Source: Planctomycetota bacterium
GTDB lineage: Bacteria > Planctomycetota > MHYJ01 > JACPRB01
NCBI GenBank assembly: GCA_016190175.1
Contig: JACPRC010000084.1
Coordinates: forward strand, 1-40,595
Length of the DNA stretch: 40,595 nucleotides
Direction: 5' to 3'
The notes beneath the pieces were generated by a model, which searched no databases, was not told the DNA's origin, and saw only the letters and a program-made list of their open reading frames with translations. The first letter of the stretch is position 1. Each line of letters opens with the position of its first letter. Both the position numbers and the translations under genes were made by a program. Below are positions 29,348 through 36,396 of this stretch, in pieces.

Positions 29348-30556
29348 CTACACGAGTTGAGCCAGGAGCGTGCGTGCGGGTACTCGGACAGGCGACTTCT
29401 CCGTGAAGACGTCCCGATCGACGTAGTCGAGGTTCGCCGCGGCCTCGAACGCATGCCGTACGTTCAACTGACGCGCGAAATGCCCGAGAGCAGGGCTGAG
29501 AGCTCCGCCGGCACCCAGCTTGGCCTCGACGAGAAACCAGGGCTCGCGGTCGCGGGCCACGAGAAAGTCCACTTCCCGCTTCTCCTTGTCCCGGAGGAAG
29601 TGGAGCGAGAAGTCGCCGAGGCCGGCATCGGTCCAGAAATGGACCGCCTTCAGGAGATGGGAGGCCACGAGATTCTCGTATCTTCGTCCGGGATCCTCGA
29701 TCCGGCTCCAGTCCCACAGATAGACCTTGGGCTCCTTGAGAAGCGAGCGGGCGACGTTCCGGGACCACGGTCGGACGAAGAACACGAGGTAGAAAGCCGC
29801 GAGGGTGTCGCACCACCGGCGGACCGAATCGACCGATGCTTGCAGGCGGCTCGCCAGGTGGGTGTAATTCACCAGGCCCCCGGCCTGTTCCCGCAGGGAG
29901 ACGTGCAGGAGTTCCAGTTGCGTCATTTCGCGGATCGAGGTGAGATCCCGGACGTCCTGGCGCAGGATCATCTCCTCGCGCGTCCGCTGCCATTGCCGCC
30001 GGAAGGAGTCGCTGCGCTTGAGGTAGGGCTCGGGGAAGCCGCCGAATCGCATGAGCGACTCCCATTCGGTCTGCGAGCACGGCACCGGCGGGCGGATGAG
30101 GCTCGACGAGACGGCGGCGTCCTTGATCTCGCGGAGGCTCAGAGGGTGCACGCGCCACGCGAAGTAGCGGCCGGCGAGACTTTCCCCGCTGCGCCGGTAG
30201 AGGTCCAGCCGGGCGCTCCCGGTGGCCACGATCCGGCATCGGGTCTGGTACGCGTCGAAGAGTCCTTTCAACCATCCCTTCCAGCGCGGGTACTTGTGGA
30301 TCTCGTCGAAGACGAGAATGGCCGGATCTTCGCCGACCTCGTCGAGGCGGCAGGCGGCGGCGATGCGGGTCAGGCCGCCCAGGACCATCGCACGGTCCTC
30401 GGGAACGTCCCAGTTGAAGTACCGGTGCCGCCCCCTGGGACGGGGCGCGGTCTGGGCGATCGTGGTCTTCCCGACCTGTCTGGGCCCGGAGAGGAACAGC
30501 ATCTGGCGATGGTTCGCCAGGTGTTCCCGGAGGACGGCGTCGTAGATCCGGTCCAT
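29348..30556 (-). CDS. DUF4143-type AAA ATPase
   Basis: 402 residues, complete. Walker A is FLSGPRQVGKTTIAQ (about 21-35), Walker B ILVFDEIHKYPRWKGWLKGL (about 80-99), with the sensor ATGSARLDLYRRSGESLAGRY after it. The C-terminal DUF4143 domain has MRFGGFPEPYL and the closing REVDFLVARD...FLVEAKLG pattern. Such ATPases are common, often solitary, and of unknown role. A second, partial member starts this window. It has its own promoter (30563-30590), separate from the T6SS operon upstream. Confidence 0.9.
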   Translation of the reverse strand: MDRIYDAVLREHLANHRQMLFLSGPRQVGKTTIAQTAPRPRGRHRYFNWDVPEDRAMVLGGLTRIAAACRLDEVGEDPAILVFDEIHKYPRWKGWLKGLFDAYQTRCRIVATGSARLDLYRRSGESLAGRYFAWRVHPLSLREIKDAAVSSSLIRPPVPCSQTEWESLMRFGGFPEPYLKRSDSFRRQWQRTREEMILRQDVRDLTSIREMTQLELLHVSLREQAGGLVNYTHLASRLQASVDSVRRWCDTLAAFYLVFFVRPWSRNVARSLLKEPKVYLWDWSRIEDPGRRYENLVASHLLKAVHFWTDAGLGDFSLHFLRDKEKREVDFLVARDREPWFLVEAKLGAGGALSPALGHFARQLNVRHAFEAAANLDYVDRDVFTEKSPVRVPARTLLAQLV

Positions 30557-30562
30557 GCGACC

Positions 30563-30590
30563 ATTGTACGAGATATCGCATTCTGGTCAA
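30563..30590 (-). promoter_or_regulatory. Promoter TTGACC-N16-TACAAT before DUF4143 ATPase
   Basis: On the minus strand -35 TTGACC (30590-30585), 16-bp spacer and -10 TACAAT (30568-30563). The ATG at 30556 is 6 nt from the -10 box, so the message is predicted to be leaderless. Confidence 0.6.
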
Positions 30591-30725
30591 GACCGATCTA
30601 CGATGTTCCGTAGGAGGGTCATGCAATCCCACCGGCATCGCCCGCGGCCGTTCGGTGGTGGACAGGAGAAAGCGCGGGAGCCAAGAGGACCACCAAGGCA
30701 AGGACGCGTGCGGTCGATGCTCGTT

Positions 30726-30875
30726 CTACTTGTAGCGGTCGAGCTGGATCTGATCCACGGTGATCCTCCGGATGCTCCGGAAGTCGTCAAAGGGTACGAC
30801 GAAATCCTCCGGATTCTCACCCAACGGAACGCTTTCGAACAAGTCCAGTTCGGGATCGGCATCAAGGGAAGCTTC
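30726..30875 (-). pseudogene. Frameshifted C-terminal tail of the TIGR02270-like gene
   Basis: A 49-codon open stretch without a start, beginning at a TGA (30878-30876) and ending in TAG 30728-30726. It reads EASLDADPELDLFESVPLGE, then ENPEDFVVPFDDFRSIRR and ITVDQIQLDRYK, well-formed acidic protein sequence. It lies in the next frame after QKREL of the upstream HEAT protein. Removing one base near 30876-30880 would join them as QKREL-EASLDAD. It is best read as the original C-terminus, detached by a 1-nt insertion or a sequencing error. Confidence 0.65.
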
Positions 30876-31854
30876 TCAACTCCCGCTTCTGCCGGAACCC
30901 GGGCGCGCGCACCTCGAAGACCGGCTTGCCGGGTTCGAGGGCCGCGAGTTCCAGCGCGGCGGCCGCGCGGTGGCGCTGGCGGCCGGTGCGGAGCACCTCC
31001 CGCGCCCACGCGGCATCGATCGGCCGGCCGAGGAGAAGGCGGAGGCCGGGCGCGAAGCGGCCGCCCATGGCGCTCCACCACTTCCGCACCTTGGCGGCGT
31101 CGGGCCAGGGGAGGTTCGCGTCCGGATCCATCGCGACCTTCTCGTCGGCAGGGTCCTCGGTCGGACCCGCCTGGAACCCCGTGGGAGGAGGAGCGTCGAG
31201 CTTGAGCTCCTCGATATCGGCGCCGGTGATGAAGGTGAACGCCTCGCCCGCGGTCCGCGCGCTCGCGGGCACGGACATCTTGTCGATGAGCGAGGGGACG
31301 GTCGCGGGGTCGAGATCGACGGCGGCGCGCGGCGGCGCGACGCGGCCCAGGAGCTCCGCGGCGCGGCGGCCGGTCTTGCGCAGCGCCTCGTCGGAGGAGG
31401 CGAGCGCCGCATCGAGCGCGGGGCCGGGGTCGAGGCGCCGGACGGCGCAGCCCGCGAGGGCCAGCCGGCGCAGGCGCGGCGAGTCGGACGCGAGGAGTTT
31501 CCGCAGCGCCGGAGGTTCGGACGGCGCCCATCCGATCGCCGAGACGACGGCGCGTTCCAGTTCGGGCGACTTCGCGGCGTCGAGGACGGTGCGGAACCGC
31601 GCTTCGTCGTCGGTCGCGAGCGACGCGGCCGCGAAGACCTCGCCGGGCTCGCCGTGCTTCAGCTCGTCGAGGGCGCGCTTCCATCCGTCCTCGCCCGCGA
31701 CGCGGAGGCCGTCGAGATGCGCCTCGACGCGCGAATCGAGCCGCGCGAGTTGAGGGAGGTCGTAGTGCGGCGCGCGGACGGCGTTGTCGCGGAGGATCCA
31801 GAGGAAGGCGGTCTCCTCGGCGTGCTGGTCGAGGACGGCGGGATTCGTCTTCAT
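30862..31854 (-). CDS. TIGR02270-like HEAT-repeat protein of T6SS loci
   Basis: 330 residues to the present stop. Helical repeats (ALRKLLASDSPRLRRLALAG, ALDAALASSDEALRKTGRRA) are followed by the recognisable end of the TIGR02270 family: DPDANLPWPDAAKVRKWW, RFAPGLRLLLGRPI and HRAAAALELAALEPGKPVFE, then VRAPGFRQ. These proteins accompany T6SS effector genes with unknown function, perhaps as adaptors or immunity-related factors. The frame ends early (RSFP, TGA 30862) through an apparent frameshift. The ATG shares its A with the stop of the propeller gene (TGATG). Confidence 0.8.
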   Translation of the reverse strand: MKTNPAVLDQHAEETAFLWILRDNAVRAPHYDLPQLARLDSRVEAHLDGLRVAGEDGWKRALDELKHGEPGEVFAAASLATDDEARFRTVLDAAKSPELERAVVSAIGWAPSEPPALRKLLASDSPRLRRLALAGCAVRRLDPGPALDAALASSDEALRKTGRRAAELLGRVAPPRAAVDLDPATVPSLIDKMSVPASARTAGEAFTFITGADIEELKLDAPPPTGFQAGPTEDPADEKVAMDPDANLPWPDAAKVRKWWSAMGGRFAPGLRLLLGRPIDAAWAREVLRTGRQRHRAAAALELAALEPGKPVFEVRAPGFRQKRELRSFP

Positions 31855-32765
31855 CAATCTATCCGGGTCCAGTTCTTGCCGTCGAAGGCCATGACGTCCT
31901 TGGCGCCGATGGACCAGAGGACGCCGTCGGCGGCGCTGAGGTGGTAGCAGGTCTCGGGGATGTCCTCGCCCATCTTGACGCGCTGGAGATGGTCGCCGTC
32001 GAGGACCCACACGGAACGCGTCGAGGAGAGATGGAGCCTCTCTCCGAACCACGCGAACCCCCAGAAATCCTGCTTGGTGTCTTCGTGGTCCACGACCTCC
32101 CAGTCCGCGCCGCGCCCGCGAACGAGGAGCCCCTTCCCGCCGCACGCGTAGACCTTGCCGTCGCCCGCGCAGCAGACGTTCGTGAGGATCGCATTGGTCG
32201 GGCTGTCCGCCTGTTTCCAGGCGCGACCGTCGTAGTGCCAGATCTCGCCTTCCCATCCGACCGCGTAGAGGTCCTTCGCGGAGAAGCCGTCGATCGCCTC
32301 GAAGCCGACGACGTCCTCGCTTCCGGCGGGAGGGCGCATGGTCTCGTCGATGCAGGTCCACTTGTCCCGATCGTCCCGCCGGTACACTTGCCGGTGCATT
32401 CCGGCCGCGTAGGCCTTGCCCTCCACCGCGCGGACGCAGCGGAGCGTGCCGCGGGTCTGGGGCGAGAGCTTCCCGTCGGCGACGGTCTCTTCATGGTCGT
32501 CCTTCCGGCCGGTGACGTACGCCTCGCCCATCTCCCCGATGGCGACGCCCTGTTCCTTGGGATGTTTGACCACGCACACGGAAGGGCAAGTCCACTTGTT
32601 CTGGATCTGATACCACGGTTGCGCGGGATCCCACGTGGCCAGGATCGAGTACGCGACGCGGTCCTCCGCCAGCGCGTCGTTGGTGAGGATGAGATACGCC
32701 AGGTCGCGGTATCGCACTGCGCCCGTGGAGAAACTGAACTTGTCCGTCCAAAATGCGGCCATCAT
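31854..32765 (-). CDS. Propeller-like protein of the T6SS operon
   Basis: 303 residues, cytoplasmic by sequence. Repeated strands of the Kelch/WD type occur about every 40-45 residues: TLRCVRAVEGKAYAAGMHRQ, DGFSAKDLYAVGWEGEIWHY, NVCCAGDGKVYACGGKGLL, LHLSSTRSVWVLDGDHLQ and GVLWSIGAKDVMAFDGKNW. I do not recognise a named family. Its position directly after the toxin-bearing PAAR-like gene makes it a candidate immunity protein or effector adaptor. GGAGG precedes two ATGs (32765 and 32762), and the second has the better spacing. Confidence 0.75.
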   Translation of the reverse strand: MMAAFWTDKFSFSTGAVRYRDLAYLILTNDALAEDRVAYSILATWDPAQPWYQIQNKWTCPSVCVVKHPKEQGVAIGEMGEAYVTGRKDDHEETVADGKLSPQTRGTLRCVRAVEGKAYAAGMHRQVYRRDDRDKWTCIDETMRPPAGSEDVVGFEAIDGFSAKDLYAVGWEGEIWHYDGRAWKQADSPTNAILTNVCCAGDGKVYACGGKGLLVRGRGADWEVVDHEDTKQDFWGFAWFGERLHLSSTRSVWVLDGDHLQRVKMGEDIPETCYHLSAADGVLWSIGAKDVMAFDGKNWTRID

Positions 32766-32777
32766 GAGCCTCCGCCG

Positions 32778-34001
32778 TTATCTCGGGTTGCCGCCGGAAC
32801 GGGTGTTGCGACGCTCGACTTCCTTTCCCGCCTTCTCGACGTCCTTGTCGCTGGTCCTTCCCGTGACCACCGCCTTGGTCTGCGTGTCGTCGTCGATGCC
32901 CTGCTTGTTGTGGTAGTCGTCGAGCTGCGCGATGAGGCACTTCTCGGCGCAGCCGGAGGCGGGGAAGACCTTGCCCACCGCCTTGACGCCCTCCTCCTTC
33001 GCCTCCTTGTAGGTCACCTTGTCCGTGTTCTCCGCCTGCATCTGCTTGAGCGTCTTCCCGGGATTGCGCTTCTGCATCTTCGTCAGCGTCGCGTTCGCCT
33101 GGAAGGTGTGCATGAGGCCGTGGGTGGCGACGGTCTGGCTCGGGCCCTCGGCGCAGATGCAGGGTGCCTTGTCCGTGTTGTACTTCCCGCATCCCGGGAG
33201 CGGCTCGGATCCCTCGCCGCCGCGTCCGGTCTTGAAGAAGCCGCTCGCCTCCACGAGGTGGTGGCCGGTCTGTCCCGTCTTGCAGCACTTGCTGGGTTTG
33301 TACGGGCTCAGCCGGCAGCGGAGCGCGGTGTGGCACTCGCTCTCGGCGATCGCATCCGCATACTCCTCGAACGCCTTCTCGGTCGCGGCCTTCGCCTTGA
33401 TGTGCTCCGGGCTGTTGTCGCCGTGCTTCGCCTTCGCCTCGGCCATCCGCTTCCGCGCCTCCTGGATCTTCTTCGTGTCCGGGCACTTCGACTTCTCCTT
33501 CCAGGGATCGCATTTCTCCTCGACCTTCTTCTTGTCGTCGGCGCACGGATCGCCCTCGCCGCCCGAGGCGCCGGAGTCGGCGTAGAGCCACGGCGGCGTG
33601 TTGCCCGGCGCCGACGCGTGGTTGTGGGTCATCATGTCGAGGTGGCGGACCGCGTTGTCGCCCTCGAGGATCACGTCGGGCGACCAGGCGACGAAGTAGG
33701 CCTTCCCCTTGATGACGCCGGTGACGAGGCCCTGTCCGAGCGCGTTGGTGGCGGGCTCGTCCCCGGTGCTCGTGCTGAAGTACGACGTGTCCTTGATCAT
33801 CACCTCCTTGTCGGTGATGTGCACCGTCCTCGTGCCGTTGCTCGTGTCCGACGAGAAGGCCGTGTTCGGATAGGGGACAGGCACGGGGCCCGCGATGGGG
33901 GGCGGCGGGCTCCAGCAGGTGTCCGGGAAGGCGGCGGCGGACTGGCCCGCGGCGGCCTTGCACGAGATTTCGCGCCCGTTCGCGAAGACCTGGTTGGCCA
34001 T
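32778..34001 (-). CDS. PAAR-like (DUF4150) T6SS effector with GHH-type nuclease toxin
   Basis: 407 residues. The N-terminal DUF4150 domain (about 1-130), with VFANGREISCKAAAGQSAAA and PNTAFSSDTSNGTRTVHIT, is the PAAR-like tip that caps VgrG. A charged, coiled linker follows (about 140-225). The C-terminal toxin domain starts near 235: CCKTGQTGHHLVEASGF carries the GHH signature (246-248) and APCICAEG...HGLMHTF a second His set, as in Tox-GHH2 nucleases of the HNH/EndoVII fold. It would cut DNA in a recipient cell. GGAGG lies 6 nt before the ATG, which overlaps the upstream stop as TGATG. Confidence 0.88.
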   Translation of the reverse strand: MANQVFANGREISCKAAAGQSAAAFPDTCWSPPPPIAGPVPVPYPNTAFSSDTSNGTRTVHITDKEVMIKDTSYFSTSTGDEPATNALGQGLVTGVIKGKAYFVAWSPDVILEGDNAVRHLDMMTHNHASAPGNTPPWLYADSGASGGEGDPCADDKKKVEEKCDPWKEKSKCPDTKKIQEARKRMAEAKAKHGDNSPEHIKAKAATEKAFEEYADAIAESECHTALRCRLSPYKPSKCCKTGQTGHHLVEASGFFKTGRGGEGSEPLPGCGKYNTDKAPCICAEGPSQTVATHGLMHTFQANATLTKMQKRNPGKTLKQMQAENTDKVTYKEAKEEGVKAVGKVFPASGCAEKCLIAQLDDYHNKQGIDDDTQTKAVVTGRTSDKDVEKAGKEVERRNTRSGGNPR

Positions 34002-35002
34002 CAGGCGCCTCCCTCTTTGCGCAGCACGATCGCCGCGCGCGCGCCGTCGTCGCCGGAGACGTGGCAGAGGACGCCGGGACCGGGCGCGTAGTCCTTCCGC
34101 GCGGCCGCGAGCGCGACCGCGAGCGCGACGGGGACGGTCGCGGCGCCGACTTCGCCCAGGCACTCCGCGGGCTGCCATATTGGAAACGTGGTTTTACGTT
34201 GCCGGAGCCCGCGGCCGACGACGAGGGCCGCCTCCTTCATGCCGTACTGCTCGCCGCAGGCGTCCGAGATCCGATAGTCGATCGCGTCGAACGTGGTCCC
34301 CGCGTCGGCGAGCGCGGCGCGGGCCGCCTCGAGGAGACCGTCGCCGCGGAGCGGCTCGCCGGAACCCCCGAACGCCTTCTCGGTGCCGAAGCCGATGCCG
34401 ACGCAAAGGAGTGCGCCCGACTCCGCGGGTCCGAGCGCGACGGCGGCGGCGGCCTCGCCGGGGAGGAAACCGTCCGAGTTGCGGCTCGTCATGAGCCGCT
34501 CCCGCTTCTCGTACGCCGCGAGGGTCGGTCCGACGAGGAAGGTGTCCACGCCCGCGACGACGACGCGCGGGTGCTTCGATTCGTGCACAAGCTGCTCCGC
34601 GCGGCGGAGCGCCTGCGCGCCCGCGACGCGCCCATCAGCGAAGACCATCGAGTGCTCGTGGAAGTCCGCCTTGAGCCGCTTCGCCAATTCCCAGAGCAGA
34701 GACTCGTCGAGGCCGTCGAGCCGGCCGGGGCGCTCCGCTTCGGGCAGACAGAGAAGGACCGGGACCTTCCCCGGCGGCAGGCACTCGCCGATGGCGGAGA
34801 CCGCCAGTTCCAGCAGCTTCTCGCGGCCGCGCACGGGCGTGTCGAGCGGCACGGCGCCGCCGCGGATCCACTCCCCGCCGCGGTCCATGAAGCGCGTGTC
34901 GGCGATGCCGCGGACGGCGGCGCGAATCGCGGCGCAGCTCGCGGGCGCGGTCGGCCCGACGCTCGTGACCATTCCGGAGGCGAGAACGGCCAGCGGCCTC
35001 AT
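34001..35002 (-). CDS. Beta-ketoacyl-synthase-like protein of T6SS loci
   Basis: 333 residues of the thiolase/ketosynthase fold: VLASGMVTSVGPTAPASCAA at the N-terminus and RNSDGFLPGEAAAAVALG near 190, then IDYRISDACGEQYGMKEAAL. The nucleophile region reads FADGRVAGAQALRRA with no Cys, so condensation chemistry is unlikely. Catalytically altered ketosynthase-like proteins recur in T6SS accessory operons next to DUF2169 and PAAR-like genes, where they probably help load or fold effectors. The ATG overlaps the DUF2169 stop (ATGA, 34999-35002), and its stop overlaps the effector start. Confidence 0.85.
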   Translation of the reverse strand: MRPLAVLASGMVTSVGPTAPASCAAIRAAVRGIADTRFMDRGGEWIRGGAVPLDTPVRGREKLLELAVSAIGECLPPGKVPVLLCLPEAERPGRLDGLDESLLWELAKRLKADFHEHSMVFADGRVAGAQALRRAEQLVHESKHPRVVVAGVDTFLVGPTLAAYEKRERLMTSRNSDGFLPGEAAAAVALGPAESGALLCVGIGFGTEKAFGGSGEPLRGDGLLEAARAALADAGTTFDAIDYRISDACGEQYGMKEAALVVGRGLRQRKTTFPIWQPAECLGEVGAATVPVALAVALAAARKDYAPGPGVLCHVSGDDGARAAIVLRKEGGA

Positions 35003-36000
35003 CGCACCTCCCGGAGTGTCGCGGCGTACCGCTTTCCGCAGCGCATGGCGCGCAGCCACCCGCGAGACTTCCGGCCGACCACCACCTGCGCGACCTCGAA
35101 GACGTTGCGGCGGAGCGGCCGCGAGGCGCGCCACGCCAGCGTGAACCGGCCGAGGTCGGGCTCGATGAGGAGCGTGTCGCAGACCGCGCAGGTCTCCTCG
35201 TGTTCCCCGCTCTTGAGCATGAAGACGACGGGGACGTCGATCTTCGGAATTGCGAACGACAGCTTCCCCTGCGGCGCGAGGTTCTCGAGCTCGACCGTCT
35301 CGCCGCCGCGGAGAAAATCGGTCTGCTGGTCTTCCGGCGCGCACTGGTAGAAGCGGTCGTCGAAGTCGGCGGGGAGGAACGGCGCGACGTTCTCGATCCA
35401 GTTCTTGTCGTACGTGCCCGCGAGCTTCGCGCGCGGCTGCCAGGAGCGCCCGAGCGGACCGAACGCCATGGGCCGGTACCGCTCGTCGGGTTTCGCGACC
35501 GGCTTTCCGGGCTCCTCGGTGTTCGGAAGCGGCTTGTCCTTCGCCTCCTTCGGATCGTGGAAACCGACCCCGACGGGGTTCTCCGCGTACTGCGGCCCGC
35601 CGAATGCGACGGCGTAGGAGATCGGCATCGTCGTGAAGGGCTGCGCGGGCGAGGGCCCCTGGTCGGTCCAGACGCGCGGACCGACGACGTCGAAGCTCTT
35701 GGCGAGCGCGCCGACGCGCAGCGCCACCGTCACCCGCTCGGAAGGCTGCGCCGCGTACGCCCTTCCGTTGAGGAGGACGTCGCACTTCGCCTTGACGGGG
35801 GCCAGGTCGCTCTCGGCGGCGGGCGGGGAGAGGCCGGGGAGGCCGGCGGCCTCGTCGGCGGCGAGGATCGGCACGGGTTCCGGCGCGGTCTTGCCGATCG
35901 GGAACGTGCCCTTGACGGCGACGACGAGGAGCTCGCGGCCGTCGGGCCGCAGGCCCATCGCGATATCGGCGGCAAGACCGGTGGCGTTCGTGAGTTCCAT
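34999..36000 (-). CDS. DUF2169 T6SS adaptor protein
   Basis: 333 residues. Typical DUF2169 features: an N-terminal ELLVVAVKGTFPI, PFTTMPISYAVAFGG with the conserved NPVGVGF and E-x-P segments, then AFGPLGRSWQPRAKLAGTYD, FLPADFDDRFYQCAPEDQQ and a C-terminal LAWRASRP. DUF2169 proteins act as chaperones or adaptors that help mount PAAR-like effectors on VgrG. Its place between the spike-associated DUF6484 gene and the ketosynthase-like and effector genes fits that. Stops and starts overlap on both sides. Confidence 0.9.
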   Translation of the reverse strand: MELTNATGLAADIAMGLRPDGRELLVVAVKGTFPIGKTAPEPVPILAADEAAGLPGLSPPAAESDLAPVKAKCDVLLNGRAYAAQPSERVTVALRVGALAKSFDVVGPRVWTDQGPSPAQPFTTMPISYAVAFGGPQYAENPVGVGFHDPKEAKDKPLPNTEEPGKPVAKPDERYRPMAFGPLGRSWQPRAKLAGTYDKNWIENVAPFLPADFDDRFYQCAPEDQQTDFLRGGETVELENLAPQGKLSFAIPKIDVPVVFMLKSGEHEETCAVCDTLLIEPDLGRFTLAWRASRPLRRNVFEVAQVVVGRKSRGWLRAMRCGKRYAATLREVR

Positions 36001-36395
36001 CAGTTGATCTCGACGGATCCGCCCTTCACGCGGTTCACGCCGGACGAGCGGCTGAGGACGTACGCGCCGCGGATGAGCACCTTCCCGGCGCGCGTGAGGG
36101 TGAGGCTCGCCTTGCCGCACTTCAGGGCGATCTCCTCGTCCGCGGAGAGGACGAGTTTCTCCGGGGTCTGGAGGAGGCCGAGGATGATGGGCCGGCGCGG
36201 GTCACCCTCCTCGAAGATGAGGACGGCGTCGCGGCCCGCCGCGTCGGCCGGGACGGGGATGGTGGAGCGGGCGCGCACGGCCGACTCCGCGGGGTTGCCC
36301 GGGAAGTTCACGAAGGCGACCCCGTGTCGGACCTCGTGAACGACTCCGACCTTGGGGTGGTGGATCTTGAGGGTGCGCGAGAGAGTCTTCGGCAT
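36000..36395 (-). CDS. DUF6484-type spike-associated protein
   Basis: 131 residues. KVGVVHEVRHGVAFVNFPGN and AVLIFEEGDPRRPIILGLLQ resemble the OB-fold of gp5/VgrG and DUF6484 proteins, and the C-terminal half (IALKCGKASLTLTRAGKVLIRG) reads as a VgrG-like beta-helix of short strands. It may add to or pair with the VgrG needle. GGAG lies 7 nt before the ATG, inside the end of vgrG, with only one base between the genes. Confidence 0.8.
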   Translation of the reverse strand: MPKTLSRTLKIHHPKVGVVHEVRHGVAFVNFPGNPAESAVRARSTIPVPADAAGRDAVLIFEEGDPRRPIILGLLQTPEKLVLSADEEIALKCGKASLTLTRAGKVLIRGAYVLSRSSGVNRVKGGSVEIN

Positions 36396-36396
36396 C

